From NCBI GenBank assembly GCA_019913005.1, contig JAIOHL010000165.1, positions 1-44,526 on the forward strand: a DNA stretch of 44,526 nt, given 5' to 3'. Both the position numbers and the translations under genes were made by a program. The notes under the pieces are model-generated. The model made no database searches. It was not told the origin of the DNA and saw nothing but the letters and a program-made list of their open reading frames with translations. Of this stretch, positions 1 to 8,684 are shown in pieces. Source of the DNA: Anaerolineae bacterium (GTDB taxonomy: Bacteria; Chloroflexota; Anaerolineae; Aggregatilineales; J027). The first letter of the stretch is position 1; every line of letters starts with the position of its first letter.

Positions 1-1
1 C

Positions 2-142
2 GAGATGGTGCTGCCCGGTGACAATGTCAACCTGATTGTCAAGTTGGAAAAACCGATTGCCCTTGAACAAGGCTCCAAGTTCGCCATCCGCGAAGGTGGT
101 CTCACCGTCGGGGCCGGTGTCATCACTGAGATTATTGAATAA
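2..142 (+). CDS. tuf: Elongation factor Tu, C-terminal end (partial)
   Basis: The gene enters from the left edge; only the last 46 codons are present, ending in TAA. The residues match the EF-Tu beta-barrel domain III, with the characteristic PGDN, FAIREGG and TVGAGV motifs near the C-terminus. EF-Tu carries aminoacyl-tRNA to the ribosome as a GTP complex. Its position directly before rpsJ is the usual str-to-S10 junction of bacteria. The G domain lies outside the window, so activity cannot be judged. Confidence 0.97.
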   Translation, partial: EMVLPGDNVNLIVKLEKPIALEQGSKFAIREGGLTVGAGVITEIIE

Positions 143-192
143 CCCGATTTCGGGAAACATTCTGCGGGGGAGGAGCGTAAAACCTCCCTTGC
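143..192 (+). promoter_or_regulatory. Two hairpins in the tuf-rpsJ leader
   Basis: A short hairpin CCCGA-TT-TCGGG (143-154) starts right after the tuf stop. A second one pairs 164-173 (GCGGGGGAGG) with 183-192 (CCTCCCTTGC) in a 10-bp stem containing two G-U pairs and a 9-nt loop. No long T run follows, so it is not a standard terminator. It could be an mRNA processing or protein-binding site in the S10 leader. The function is inference. Confidence 0.5.
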
Positions 193-218
193 GGATAATT
201 AAATAAGGTCTGAGGGGT

Positions 219-536
219 ATGACAAACAAAGCAAAAAACAAAATCCGCATCCGGCTAAAAGCCTATGACCACCGGGTACTTGATCAATCGGCCCGGCGCA
301 TTGTCGAAACGGCAGAACGCACGGGAGCGCGGGTGGTCGGGCCAGTTCCACTGCCGACTAAACTCGAACGTTTTACGGTACGTCGCTCGTCGTTTATCGA
401 CAAGGACTCGCAAGAGCATTTTGAAATAAGAACTCACAAGAGACTTATTGACGTGCTCGACCCGGACGCAAAGACGATTGATACGCTGATGCGCCTCAAT
501 CTGCCTGCCGGGGTAGATATTGAGATCAAGATTTAA
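219..536 (+). CDS. rpsJ: 30S ribosomal protein S10
   Basis: This 105-aa protein has the normal S10 length. It carries the [14 protein letters not shown] start, the VGPVPLPTK loop and the [12 protein letters not shown] segment typical of the family. S10 sits in the 30S head and, in many bacteria, also forms the NusB-NusE antitermination complex. The ATG follows an AAGG/GAGGGG purine stretch. It is the first gene of the S10 cluster, 76 nt after tuf. Confidence 0.98.
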   Translation: MTNKAKNKIRIRLKAYDHRVLDQSARRIVETAERTGARVVGPVPLPTKLERFTVRRSSFIDKDSQEHFEIRTHKRLIDVLDPDAKTIDTLMRLNLPAGVDIEIKI

Positions 537-651
537 TCTCCCGGCAAGGTTCGGGGCAATTTCGGAAATACGGCAGTAGGGATGATGGGACGCGGCTGCC
601 CTAGCACGTTCAGACGAGCAGCACGCCTACAGTCCCTTGGAGGCAAGAGAC

Positions 652-1332
652 ATGAAGGGAATCATCGGTAGAAAAGTCGGCATGACGCAAGTTTTCGACG
701 ATCAGGGAACGGCAATCCCGGTCACGGTCATCGAAGCAGGCCCATGCTATGTCACCCAGATTCGCACGCTGGAGCGCGATGGCTACACGGCCATTCAATT
801 GGGATTTGATGAGGTGAAATCCCGGCGCAACAACACCTCGCGGTTGACCAAACCCGCTCAAGGCCATCTGCGACGTGAAGCCGTTGCAAGTGCCAACATC
901 CCCGATGTGCGCGTTCTGCGCGAGTTCCGTGTCAAAAACGGACAAACGGTGGATGTTCAAGAAGGCGGCACTGTCCTCTGTGATGTATTTGAACGCGGCG
1001 ATGTCGTAGATGTGGTCGGAATTAGCAAAGGTCGTGGGTTCGCTGGCACGATTAAACGTCATCATTTTAATCGCCAGAAGAAAACACACGGGCAATCTGA
1101 CCGCGAACGCGCCCCCGGTTCAATCGGCTCTGGTACAACGCCGGGCCGCGTCTATAAAGGGACACGTATGGCGGGTCATATGGGCAGCGAACGTGTGACC
1201 GTGAAGAATTTGACGGTGGAAGTCGTAGACGCCTCGCGCAACCTGCTGGCGGTACGCGGGTCTGTTCCCGGCGCAAAAGGCGGCATCGTCATTATCAAAG
1301 AAGCTCATACGAGCCGCAAAAACGGCAAATAG
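652..1332 (+). CDS. rplC: 50S ribosomal protein L3
   Basis: The 226-aa product begins MKGIIGRKVGMTQ, the standard L3 N-terminus. It contains the GKGRGFAGTIKRHHF and HGQSDRERAPGSIG loop segments that reach toward the peptidyl-transferase centre, and a GSVPGAKGG C-terminal motif. An in-frame TTG at 637 would add five residues, but it overlaps the Shine-Dalgarno GGAGG (639-643), so ATG 652 is chosen. L3 is an early 23S rRNA-binding assembly protein. The gap to rpsJ is 115 nt. Confidence 0.97.
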   Translation: MKGIIGRKVGMTQVFDDQGTAIPVTVIEAGPCYVTQIRTLERDGYTAIQLGFDEVKSRRNNTSRLTKPAQGHLRREAVASANIPDVRVLREFRVKNGQTVDVQEGGTVLCDVFERGDVVDVVGISKGRGFAGTIKRHHFNRQKKTHGQSDRERAPGSIGSGTTPGRVYKGTRMAGHMGSERVTVKNLTVEVVDASRNLLAVRGSVPGAKGGIVIIKEAHTSRKNGK

Positions 1333-1363
1333 TTAGCGGCTTGAAGGGCGAGGAGTGAAGAAG

Positions 1364-1999
1364 ATGGAAGTTCCAGTTCGGAACATGTCGGGTCAGGAAG
1401 TCTCAAAAGTCACCCTGTCCCCAGACATTTTTGAAGTAGAAGTCAACGTGGGTCTGATGCACCAAGCGTATGTGCGCCAAACGGCAAACGCACGTCAAGG
1501 TACAGCCGCGACCAAGACTCGCGGTGAAGTTGATCGCACCAAAGCGAAGTGGTTCCGTCAAAAGGGCACGGGCCGCGCACGTCATGGGTCTCGCAACGCC
1601 CCGATTTTCGTCGGTGGTGGTAAGGCACATGGCCCGCAACCGCGCAGCTATGAAAAAGATATGCCCAAAAAGATGCGCCGCGAGGCTTTGCGAAGTGCCC
1701 TGTCTGCACTGGCGAAAGACGGTCAGATTGTGGTAGTGGATGATTTCACGGTTTCGGAAGGCAAGACCAAAGAAGTCAAGCAGATGTTGAGCCAATTGGT
1801 TGGGGATTCTACTGCGGTGATTCTACTGGCGGACCGTAATGAGCCAGTCGAAAACGCGACCCGTAACCTTGACAACGCCATGACGCTGCGGGCCATGTAT
1901 CTGAATATCCGTGATCTGCTTTCGCATGATCGGCTGATTATCCCGCTGGGTGCATTGGAAGTCCTCAATGCTTGGCTCGGCAAGAATCAAGCAGAGTAA
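1364..1999 (+). CDS. rplD: 50S ribosomal protein L4
   Basis: The 211-aa L4 has the KWFRQKGTGRARHGS loop that enters the exit tunnel and a C-terminal globular half (VILLADRN, GALEVLNAW). A GTG at 1355 would give three extra residues, but it overlaps the AGGAG ribosome site at 1351-1355. ATG 1364 with 8-nt spacing is therefore preferred. In E. coli L4 represses the S10 operon; whether that occurs here is unknown. The gene lies 31 nt after rplC. Confidence 0.96.
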   Translation: MEVPVRNMSGQEVSKVTLSPDIFEVEVNVGLMHQAYVRQTANARQGTAATKTRGEVDRTKAKWFRQKGTGRARHGSRNAPIFVGGGKAHGPQPRSYEKDMPKKMRREALRSALSALAKDGQIVVVDDFTVSEGKTKEVKQMLSQLVGDSTAVILLADRNEPVENATRNLDNAMTLRAMYLNIRDLLSHDRLIIPLGALEVLNAWLGKNQAE

Positions 2000-2016
2000 T
2001 GGGAAGAGCATAAATC

Positions 2017-2316
2017 ATGAGCAAAGCACTAGACAAGTATGATGTCATTCTCCGCCCCATCGTCAGCGAAAAATCCAATATCGTGATGGACGAGTTGAAT
2101 CAATACACCTTCGAGGTTGCCCTCAACGCCAATAAGATTCAAATCAAAGAGGCGGTTGAGATTATCTTCGATGTGGACGTTCTACGTATCAACACGATGA
2201 TTATACCGTTGAAGAGGGGTCGGCGCGGGCGCAAGTTGTATACGCGCAAGCAAGCATGGAAGAAGGCAATTGTTCAGATTGCCCCCGGTCAGAGCATTAA
2301 TTTGTTCGGCCTATAG
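2017..2316 (+). CDS. rplW: 50S ribosomal protein L23
   Basis: The 99-aa protein has the L23 pattern: YDVILRPIVSEKS at the start, YTFEVALNANKIQIKEAVE and a VDVLRINTM strand, then a basic RRGRKLYTRK loop. L23 lies at the tunnel exit and docks trigger factor and SRP. ATG 2017 follows GGAAGAG with about 8-nt spacing, 17 nt after rplD. Confidence 0.97.
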   Translation: MSKALDKYDVILRPIVSEKSNIVMDELNQYTFEVALNANKIQIKEAVEIIFDVDVLRINTMIIPLKRGRRGRKLYTRKQAWKKAIVQIAPGQSINLFGL

Positions 2317-2415
2317 TTTTTCGAAAGTCGTTCACAAAGAATTGGTGTTCAGCAGAGAACCGAACCTCACGGAACATAATGCTGGTACACAAGAAGGAAC
2401 TGAGGTAGAAGAAAA

Positions 2416-3246
2416 ATGCCACTGAAAGCCTACAAACCAACTTCGGCGGGTCGCCGAGGGATGACGGGCTTCACCTTTGAAGAACTGACCAAGACCAAGC
2501 CCGAAAAAGGCTTGACAACCCACCTGCATCGCAAGGCTGGCCGCAACCATACGGGGCGTGTCACCGTGCGTCATCAGGGGGGTGGTCACAAGCGGAAGTA
2601 TCGCATCATAGACTTCAAACGTGATAAGTTCGATGTCGCCGGAAAGGTCGTATCCCTTGAATATGACCCCAATCGCTCCGCCCGTATCGCCAAGATTGAA
2701 TATGCTGATGGTGACAAAGCCTACATCATCGCCCCGCTCGATTTACAGGTGGGGGACACCGTGATGAACGGCCCCAATGCCGAACTGCGCGTTGGAAATG
2801 CTGTGCCCCTGAAGAATATCCCGGTGGGTACGGTGGTTCACAACATCGAACTGCAACCCGGCAAGGGTGGTCAGATGGCACGTGCAGCCGGTACCAGCGC
2901 CCAAGTGTTGGGTAAAGAAGGCCAATATTCCCTATTGCGTTTACCAAGCGGCGAAGTCCGTATGGTACACGAAGAATGTATGGCGACGATTGGTCAGGTC
3001 GGCAATACCGATCATGGCAATGTCAAGATCGGTAAGGCAGGACGTAAGCGCTGGATGGGCTGGCGACCCGGGGTGCGTGGTATCGCAATGGACCCCCACA
3101 GCCATCCACATGGTGGTGGTGAAGGCCGTAGCGGTATCGGTATGTCTGCACCCAAGACACCTTGGGGCAAGCCTGCGTTGGGCGTTCGCACCCGTCGCAA
3201 CAAGCGCACCGACCAGTTCATTGTCCGCCGTCGCTTCGAGCGATAA
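2416..3246 (+). CDS. rplB: 50S ribosomal protein L2
   Basis: The 276-aa L2 is full length. It has the [17 protein letters not shown] start, the [17 protein letters not shown] motif, and the C-terminal [21 protein letters not shown] region around the conserved His near the peptidyl-transferase centre. It binds 23S rRNA and is needed for subunit association. A 99-nt gap without obvious structure separates it from rplW. A GAGG purine site precedes the start. Confidence 0.98.
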   Translation: MPLKAYKPTSAGRRGMTGFTFEELTKTKPEKGLTTHLHRKAGRNHTGRVTVRHQGGGHKRKYRIIDFKRDKFDVAGKVVSLEYDPNRSARIAKIEYADGDKAYIIAPLDLQVGDTVMNGPNAELRVGNAVPLKNIPVGTVVHNIELQPGKGGQMARAAGTSAQVLGKEGQYSLLRLPSGEVRMVHEECMATIGQVGNTDHGNVKIGKAGRKRWMGWRPGVRGIAMDPHSHPHGGGEGRSGIGMSAPKTPWGKPALGVRTRRNKRTDQFIVRRRFER

Positions 3247-3268
3247 TTGGTTTACTGGAGAGATCGCA

Positions 3269-3547
3269 ATGTCAAGATCGCTTAAAAAAGGCCCTTATAT
3301 TTCGCCCAGTCTGCTTAAGAAAATTGAGCGCATGAATGAGCGGAATGAGAAGGGGAAGGTTGTCCGCACTTGGAGTCGTGCCAGCACCATCTTCCCGCAG
3401 ATGGTCGGTCACACGGTTGGCATCCACAATGGTCGCTATCATGTGCCGATTTACATCACGGAAAATATGGTGGGTCACAAACTAGGTGAATTCGCACCGA
3501 CCCGCACATTCCGGGGTCACGTTCCTGACGCTAAGAAGAAAGCCTAG
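3269..3547 (+). CDS. rpsS: 30S ribosomal protein S19
   Basis: The 92-aa protein begins [12 protein letters not shown] and contains [23 protein letters not shown] and [16 protein letters not shown], all diagnostic of S19. S19 forms a head complex with S13 and contacts A-site tRNA. Its ATG at 3269 follows a GGAGAG site, 22 nt after rplB. A longer in-frame open frame upstream overlaps rplB in another frame and is ignored. Confidence 0.98.
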   Translation: MSRSLKKGPYISPSLLKKIERMNERNEKGKVVRTWSRASTIFPQMVGHTVGIHNGRYHVPIYITENMVGHKLGEFAPTRTFRGHVPDAKKKA

Positions 3548-3570
3548 CGGCAGAGTGGTTTGAGGAGTTC

Positions 3571-3915
3571 ATGACGATGGATGTTAAAGCCAAAGCCCGC
3601 TACCTGCCCGTCTCTGCCCAAAAGATGCGCCTCGTGTGCGATCAGGTGCGGGGCATGGATGCAGAAGAAGCGGTCACAACCTTGCAGTTTATGCCACAAA
3701 AAGCCGCCGCCATGTTGCAGAAGATTATCAAATCGGCACTGGCGAATGCGGAAAATAACTTCGAGATGAATCCGGCGGATTTGTTTATCGCCGAGATTTC
3801 TGCCGACGAAGGCCCGCGCCAGATGCGCTATAAGGCTGGGGCGCGTGGTCGTTATAAGCCACGTGTCAAGCAATCGGCGCATGTACAACTGGTACTGCGC
3901 GAGTACGAGAACTAG
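3571..3915 (+). CDS. rplV: 50S ribosomal protein L22
   Basis: The 114-aa L22 contains ARYLPVSAQKMRLVCDQVRG at the start, the LQKIIKSALANAENN helix, and the tunnel-lining hairpin ending RYKPRVKQSAHVQLVL. A second in-frame ATG at 3577 is 9 nt from the GAGGAG site (3562-3567), against 3 nt for ATG 3571. The true start may therefore be 3577; the product changes by two residues only. It is required early in 50S assembly. Confidence 0.95.
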   Translation: MTMDVKAKARYLPVSAQKMRLVCDQVRGMDAEEAVTTLQFMPQKAAAMLQKIIKSALANAENNFEMNPADLFIAEISADEGPRQMRYKAGARGRYKPRVKQSAHVQLVLREYEN

Positions 3916-3924
3916 GAGCAATGT

Positions 3925-4599
3925 ATGGGGCGTAAAGTAAACCCGATTGGAATGCGGCTGAAATTCAACCGCGACTGGGATGCCCGCTGGTATGCAGAAG
4001 GTCGGCGCTATCTCGATCTGCTGCAAGAGGACTTCCGTATCCGTCAGTTCGTTGATAAAGAACTGAACCGGGCCGGAATTGCCAAAGTGGAAATCGAACG
4101 CTATCCCAATTCTGTGCAAGTGACGCTGTTTACCGCCAAACCCGGTATCGTGATTGGTCGTAAAGGCGAAAACGTTAAGATCATTCGTCAGGGATTAGAA
4201 GCAATCGCTGGCGAAGGCAAAAAGGTCAAAATCGAAGTTGAGGAAGTCACCAAGCCGGACTTGGACGCCAAGCTGGTTGCCGAAAATATCGCGGGGCAGT
4301 TGGAACGTCGTATCAGCCACAGCCGCGCTATGAAACGGGCAATTGTTCAGGCTATGCGCCAAGGGGCCAAGGGAATTCGTATCGCCGTCGCTGGTCGTTT
4401 GGGGGGTTCAGAAATGGCCCGCCGGGAATGGCTGGTGGAAGGGCGTGTGCCACGCAATACCCTGCGGAGCGACCTCGACTATGGATTTGCTGAAGCGCTG
4501 ACAACCTATGGGCGTATCGGGGTCAAGGTCTGGATTTATAAGGGCGAGAAATTGCACGAAGAACCCAGAACCGAAGCCACCGAGGTCTATACAAGTTAG
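3925..4599 (+). CDS. rpsC: 30S ribosomal protein S3
   Basis: The 224-aa protein starts [12 protein letters not shown] and has a type II KH domain with the GRKG loop ([15 protein letters not shown], near residues 73-87). The C-terminal S3 domain follows ([27 protein letters not shown] and [10 protein letters not shown]). S3 lies at the mRNA entry site and helps unwind mRNA. Start ATG 3925 is preceded by AGGAG, with only 9 nt after rplV. Confidence 0.98.
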   Translation: MGRKVNPIGMRLKFNRDWDARWYAEGRRYLDLLQEDFRIRQFVDKELNRAGIAKVEIERYPNSVQVTLFTAKPGIVIGRKGENVKIIRQGLEAIAGEGKKVKIEVEEVTKPDLDAKLVAENIAGQLERRISHSRAMKRAIVQAMRQGAKGIRIAVAGRLGGSEMARREWLVEGRVPRNTLRSDLDYGFAEALTTYGRIGVKVWIYKGEKLHEEPRTEATEVYTS

Positions 4600-4644
4600 T
4601 CTGGCGCGGATGACACGCGGAAAGACTGAGGAGTCAAGTTTACG

Positions 4645-5076
4645 ATGTTAATGCCAAAGCGCGTCAAGTACCGTAAGCAGATGCGTGGCCGTATGCGCGG
4701 CAACGCACAACGCGGCAACACGGTGACATTTGGGGACTATGGCCTGATGGCGCTGGAACCAGCATGGATTACCAGCCGCCAGATCGAAGCCTGTCGCCGT
4801 ACCATCGTGCGCCATATCAAACGTCGCGGTAAGGTCTGGATTCGCATTTTCCCAGACAAGCCCGTCACTAAGAAACCAGCCGAAACCCGCATGGGTAAAG
4901 GTAAAGGTTCGGTAGATCAGTGGGTAGCAGTCATCAAACCCGGTCGCATCTTGTTTGAGATGCAGGGAATCGAAGAAGAAGTCGCCTATGAAGCGCTGCG
5001 TTTGGCAGGCTTCAAGCTACCCATCAAAACAAAATTCGTCAAGCGCACCGACCCGATTTCTGGGCAGGAGGTCTAG
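4645..5076 (+). CDS. rplP: 50S ribosomal protein L16
   Basis: The 143-aa L16 has the [17 protein letters not shown] start, the [24 protein letters not shown] segment, and [15 protein letters not shown]16 contacts A- and P-site tRNA and is a late assembly protein. The start follows GAGGAG with an 11-nt spacer. rpmC follows after 3 nt, which suggests translational coupling. Confidence 0.98.
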   Translation: MLMPKRVKYRKQMRGRMRGNAQRGNTVTFGDYGLMALEPAWITSRQIEACRRTIVRHIKRRGKVWIRIFPDKPVTKKPAETRMGKGKGSVDQWVAVIKPGRILFEMQGIEEEVAYEALRLAGFKLPIKTKFVKRTDPISGQEV

Positions 5077-5079
5077 GCG

Positions 5080-5307
5080 ATGGCAAAATCACGCGAAATC
5101 CGCGATCTGACAGATAGCCAGATTTTGGAAGAAATTGATAAAGCCAAACAGGAAATGTTTAACTTGCGATTCCAATCCAGCACCGGTCAGTTGGAAAACC
5201 CCCAACGGATCAAGCTGGTGCAGCGCGACATCGCACGTTATAAGACCATCTTGCGCGAACGGGAACTGGCCCAACAGTTGGTTCAGCAAGAGGCCAAGGA
5301 GAACTAG
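5080..5307 (+). CDS. rpmC: 50S ribosomal protein L29
   Basis: The 75-aa protein fits L29: an N-terminal REIRDLTDSQILEEIDKAKQ helix, MFNLRFQSSTGQLENPQRI, then the RDIARYKTILRERE helix. It lies near the tunnel exit beside L23. The ribosome site GGAGG sits inside the end of rplP (GGGCAGGAGGTCTAG), so translation is likely coupled on both sides: 3-nt gaps separate it from rplP and rpsQ. Confidence 0.96.
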   Translation: MAKSREIRDLTDSQILEEIDKAKQEMFNLRFQSSTGQLENPQRIKLVQRDIARYKTILRERELAQQLVQQEAKEN

Positions 5308-5310
5308 TTC

Positions 5311-5604
5311 ATGACAAACAACCGTCGTCGCATCAAGGGGACAGTCATTAGCAATAAAATGCAAAAGACTGTCGTAGTGCGGATTGACATCGTTCGCCGT
5401 CACCCCCTCTATGGCAAAATTATGCGCAGCTCCCAAAAATACATGGCCCATGATGAAAGTGGTCAGGTTCAGGTGGGTGACGTAGTGCAACTCGTTGAAA
5501 CCCGCCCGATTAGCAAGAACAAACGTTGGGCAGTTGAAAAAGTGCTAGAACATCATCAGGTTCTGGCCCCAAGTGTGGATGAGGTGCAAAATGATTCAAA
5601 CTGA
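5311..5604 (+). CDS. rpsQ: 30S ribosomal protein S17
   Basis: The 97-aa OB-fold protein has [42 protein letters not shown] and [15 protein letters not shown], all standard S17 elements, plus a short acidic tail of about 10 residues. S17 is a primary 16S rRNA binder. Its 3' end overlaps the rplN start by 14 nt, and the rplN ribosome site (GAGGTG) is within this gene. Confidence 0.97.
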   Translation: MTNNRRRIKGTVISNKMQKTVVVRIDIVRRHPLYGKIMRSSQKYMAHDESGQVQVGDVVQLVETRPISKNKRWAVEKVLEHHQVLAPSVDEVQNDSN

Positions 5605-5965
5605 GTCACGCCTCGTAGTAGCAGATAACACGGGCGCACGCGAATTACTCGTCATCCGAATCATGGGTGGTTCGCACCGCAAAACCGGATCCATTGGCGA
5701 TACGGTGATTGCCACCGTGAAGTCAGCGGCTCCCCAAGGGGCTGTCAAAAAGAGTGAAATCGTCAAAGCCGTGATCGTGCGAGTGGCGAAAGAATACCGT
5801 CGTCCAGATGGCAGTTTCATCCGTTTCGATGACAATGCCGCCGTGATTTTGAAGAATGACGACAGTGGTGACCCGCTTGGCACGCGCATCTTTGGCCCAG
5901 TGGCCCGTGAACTGCGCGAGAGTGGGTTCATGAAAATTGTGTCGCTGGCCCCTGAGACGCTGTAA
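5591..5965 (+). CDS. rplN: 50S ribosomal protein L14
   Basis: The 124-aa L14 starts [19 protein letters not shown] and includes [30 protein letters not shown] and [16 protein letters not shown] 5591 is chosen because it begins the conserved MIQ start and follows GAGGTG within rpsQ. The overlap with rpsQ is 14 nt in a different frame. L14 forms part of the subunit bridge with 16S helix 14. Confidence 0.97.
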   Translation: MIQTESRLVVADNTGARELLVIRIMGGSHRKTGSIGDTVIATVKSAAPQGAVKKSEIVKAVIVRVAKEYRRPDGSFIRFDDNAAVILKNDDSGDPLGTRIFGPVARELRESGFMKIVSLAPETL

Positions 5966-6006
5966 TTCAGGTAGCCAGTCGAGCGAGGATGCGAGGATAA
6001 GTAGAG

Positions 6007-6330
6007 ATGCAACGCATTAAATCAGGTGATACCGTTGAGGTCATCAACGGAGTAGACAAAGGCAAACGTGGCGCGGTCGTGCGCGTTCTGCCCAAAGAAG
6101 ATCGAGTGGTTGTTGAGCGAGTCAACATCCGCAAAAAGCACCAGCGCCCACAACAAGCAGGCCGCCGACAGGTGAACCCGGGCATTATTGAATTTGAAGC
6201 GCCGATTCACCTTTCGAAAGTGATGCTGGTTTGCACCCAATGTGGGGAACCCACGCGCGTGGGCTTCCGGGTGACGGAAGAAGGGCGCAAAGTGCGTACC
6301 TGCCACAAGTGCAGCTCGGATATTGACTAG
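6007..6330 (+). CDS. rplX: 50S ribosomal protein L24
   Basis: The 107-aa protein has a KOW motif near the start ([22 protein letters not shown]), then [10 protein letters not shown] and [18 protein letters not shown] small C-terminal zinc-ribbon-like part has CTQC and CHKC pairs, as in many bacterial L24 proteins. L24 initiates 50S assembly near the tunnel exit. Start ATG 6007 follows an AGGATAAG purine stretch, 41 nt after rplN. Confidence 0.97.
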   Translation: MQRIKSGDTVEVINGVDKGKRGAVVRVLPKEDRVVVERVNIRKKHQRPQQAGRRQVNPGIIEFEAPIHLSKVMLVCTQCGEPTRVGFRVTEEGRKVRTCHKCSSDID

Positions 6331-6345
6331 GCGGAGAGGTAAAGC

Positions 6346-6891
6346 ATGTCAACCAGAATGCGCGACAAGTATCGCAATGAAGTCGTTCCGGCCTTGCTGG
6401 AAGAATTCAAATATGACAATGTGATGATGGTGCCGCGAGTGGTCAAAGTCGTCATCAATGTTGGGGTCGGTGAAGCATTGGATAATGCCCGTGCTTTGGA
6501 CGCCGCCGTTGAAGACATCACCAAAATTGCGGGCCAAAAACCAATTATCACCAAAGCCAAGAAAAGCGTGGCTGCCTTCAAACTGCGTGAAGGGCGCTCG
6601 ATTGGGGTCAAGGTAACGCTGCGTGGGGAACGGATGTGGGCAATGATTGACCGTCTGGTGAACATTGCTCTGCCACGTACCCGTGACTTTCGTGGGATTA
6701 GCGCCGACTGCTTTGACGGACGTGGGAACTATACCCTCGGCCTGCGCGAACAGTTGATTTTCCCCGAAATCGAATATGACAAGATTGACAAACTGCGTGG
6801 TTTGGAAATCACCATTGTCACTACGGCTCGGGACGACGAAGAAGGCCGTCGTCTGCTGAAACTCATTGGCTTTCCATTCAAAGAAAATTAG
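6346..6891 (+). CDS. rplE: 50S ribosomal protein L5
   Basis: The 181-aa L5 has the [16 protein letters not shown] strand, ITGQKP-like [24 protein letters not shown] and the [21 protein letters not shown] region. [29 protein letters not shown] follows. L5 binds 5S rRNA with L18 and contacts P-site tRNA. A GGAGAGG site precedes the ATG, 15 nt after rplX. Confidence 0.98.
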   Translation: MSTRMRDKYRNEVVPALLEEFKYDNVMMVPRVVKVVINVGVGEALDNARALDAAVEDITKIAGQKPIITKAKKSVAAFKLREGRSIGVKVTLRGERMWAMIDRLVNIALPRTRDFRGISADCFDGRGNYTLGLREQLIFPEIEYDKIDKLRGLEITIVTTARDDEEGRRLLKLIGFPFKEN

Positions 6892-6914
6892 GACAACACG
6901 AGGTAATCAGAAAC

Positions 6915-7121
6915 ATGGCAAAAAAGTCTGTTACCGCACGCGAATCCAAGCGTAAGTACAAAGTCCGCGTCCGTAACCGCTGCCAGTATGTTGATCCAGA
7001 TTCTGGTAAGGTCTGTGGGCGTCCGCGTGGCTATATCCGACGCTTTGGGCTTTGCCGCATTCACTTCCGTGAACTTGCATTGGAAGGCAAGATTCCCGGT
7101 GTAGTGAAGTCTAGCTGGTAA
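6915..7121 (+). CDS. rpsN: 30S ribosomal protein S14, zinc type, with altered metal site
   Basis: The 68-aa protein resembles the short zinc-binding S14: MAKKS start, [33 protein letters not shown]. The usual two CXXC pairs are changed. The first pair is C23 and C34 with ten residues between them ([10 protein letters not shown]), and the second is C47 with H50 instead of Cys. Metal binding by C-C-C-H remains possible. S14 is a late 30S head protein. It lies between rplE and rpsH as is normal, so it is clearly the functional gene. Confidence 0.94.
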   Translation: MAKKSVTARESKRKYKVRVRNRCQYVDPDSGKVCGRPRGYIRRFGLCRIHFRELALEGKIPGVVKSSW

Positions 7122-7137
7122 ACGCAGGAGAATATCA

Positions 7138-7542
7138 ATGCACACTGATCCAATTGCAGATATGCTCACCCGTGTGCGTAATGCGCTGATGGTTGGGAAT
7201 GCGACGGTGGATATTCCACTGTCCAAGATCAAAGTCGAGCTTGCGCGGGTGTTAAAAGAAGAGGGCTACATCGAAGACTTTACCGTCGGGGATGAAAAAC
7301 CAGCCTCAATGATTCAAATCAAGCTCAAATATTACGGCAAACGTCGTGAACGTCAGCCAGTCATTTCAGGCCTGCGTCGCGTCAGCACGCCCGGTCGCCG
7401 GATTTATGTGGGCAAAGATGAAATCCCATGGGTGCTAAGTGGTATGGGCATTGCCATCCTCACAACCAATAAGGGTGTGATGACCGACCAACAGGCACGT
7501 CGTCAGGGTGTAGGAGGCGAGTTGCTCTGTTACGTTTGGTAG
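7138..7542 (+). CDS. rpsH: 30S ribosomal protein S8
   Basis: The 134-aa S8 has the [14 protein letters not shown] start, [20 protein letters not shown], and the [20 protein letters not shown] and [28 protein letters not shown]-terminal half. S8 binds 16S helix 21 and in E. coli represses the spc operon. An AGGAG site precedes ATG 7138. It is followed by a 170-nt non-coding gap with a strong inverted repeat, unlike the short gaps around it. Confidence 0.98.
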   Translation: MHTDPIADMLTRVRNALMVGNATVDIPLSKIKVELARVLKEEGYIEDFTVGDEKPASMIQIKLKYYGKRRERQPVISGLRRVSTPGRRIYVGKDEIPWVLSGMGIAILTTNKGVMTDQQARRQGVGGELLCYVW

Positions 7543-7568
7543 GCTACGGGCCGCCGTCCGCTCGCTAA

Positions 7569-7632
7569 GGTTGAACCCCTGCCCAGAAATAGCTGCGTTA
7601 AACAGCAGGTGGGTCTGTTCAGGGGTTGAACC
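7569..7632 (+). promoter_or_regulatory. Inverted-repeat RNA element between rpsH and rplF
   Basis: Arms 7569-7581 (GGTTGAACCCCTG) and 7620-7632 (CAGGGGTTGAACC) pair at 12 of 13 positions around a 38-nt interior. Within it, CCCA/TGGG and GCTG/CAGC can form nested stems. No T tract follows, so a simple terminator is unlikely. Its place in the longest gap of the early cluster suggests an RNA regulatory or processing structure. This is a prediction by eye. Confidence 0.5.
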
Positions 7633-7712
7633 AAATGCGGGGTCATGATCGGTGGTCACGGCCTGCCGCCAAATGTACTGAGCACTCTCCTGAATAGACG
7701 GAGGAAAACAAC

Positions 7713-8270
7713 GTGTCTCGTATTGGTAAACAACCCATCACACTTCCCAAAGGGGTCACCGTCACTATCAATAAAAATGAGGTGACGGTGAAGGGGCCAA
7801 AGGGCGAACTTAAACAAACCTTTAACCCCGACCTGACCATTGACCAACAAGATGGGCATCTGACGGTTGCGCGTCCCAGTGATGCGCGTCATCATCGTGC
7901 CCTGCATGGCCTAACCCGCGCCCTGTTGAACAACATGGTGGTCGGTGTTTCCAGTGGCTTTGAGAAAAAACTCATTATCACAGGTACCGGTTATCGTGCT
8001 GAAGCAGCGGGTAAAGACCTGACCTTCTATCTTGGATACTCCCACCCTATTACCGTCAAATCAACACCGACCCTGAGCTTTGAAGTGCCACAGGAATCGC
8101 GTGGTACGGTGGTGATTGTCAAGGGTATCCGTAAAGATGAAGTCGGACAGGTCGCTTCAGAAATTCGCGGGCTACGTCCCCCCGAACCCTATTTGGGCAA
8201 GGGTGTGGCCTATGCGGATGAAACCATTCGTCGCAAAGCTGGTAAAGCCGGCAAGAGCGGTAAGAAGTAG
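7713..8270 (+). CDS. rplF: 50S ribosomal protein L6
   Basis: The 185-aa product begins MSRIGKQPITLPKGV and has the duplicated L6 fold, with the GPKGEL segment and the C-terminal GIRKDEVGQVASEIRGLRPPEPYLGKGVAY motif. It starts with GTG at 7713, supported by GGAGG at 7700-7704. L6 binds near the sarcin-ricin loop. The C-terminal tail is Gly/Lys-rich (KAGKAGKSGKK). Confidence 0.98.
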   Translation: MSRIGKQPITLPKGVTVTINKNEVTVKGPKGELKQTFNPDLTIDQQDGHLTVARPSDARHHRALHGLTRALLNNMVVGVSSGFEKKLIITGTGYRAEAAGKDLTFYLGYSHPITVKSTPTLSFEVPQESRGTVVIVKGIRKDEVGQVASEIRGLRPPEPYLGKGVAYADETIRRKAGKAGKSGKK

Positions 8271-8297
8271 TTGCGCGGGCAAGGGAACTGAGAAAAC

Positions 8298-8663
8298 ATG
8301 GCAAAGAAATCTCGTTACGAATCGCGTAAACGTCGTCAGGCACGAGTCCGGGCCAAAATTTACGGCACAGCCGAACGCCCGCGTCTCAATGTCTATCGCA
8401 GCCTGACGGGGATTTATGCACAGGTGATTAATGATGAAGCGGGCCACACACTGGTTTCCGCTTCGACGATTGATAAAGAAATCGCCGCGAAGGTTGAAGG
8501 CAAAACCAAGAGCGAAGCAGCCAAGTTGGTCGGCATGGCGCTGGCCGAACGGGCGCAAAAAGCCGGGATTACCCAAGTCGTATTCGATCGTGGCGGGTAT
8601 CGCTATCATGGGCGCATCAAGGCATTGGCCGATGGCGCTCGTGAGGGTGGCCTGAAGTTCTAA
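8298..8663 (+). CDS. rplR: 50S ribosomal protein L18
   Basis: The 121-aa L18 has a basic N-terminus ([26 protein letters not shown] is the family start), [15 protein letters not shown], and the terminal [26 protein letters not shown]. It binds 5S rRNA together with L5. It lies 27 nt after rplF and 21 nt before rpsE. Confidence 0.98.
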   Translation: MAKKSRYESRKRRQARVRAKIYGTAERPRLNVYRSLTGIYAQVINDEAGHTLVSASTIDKEIAAKVEGKTKSEAAKLVGMALAERAQKAGITQVVFDRGGYRYHGRIKALADGAREGGLKF

Positions 8664-8684
8664 GCGGTTTTCAGGAGCAAAACG

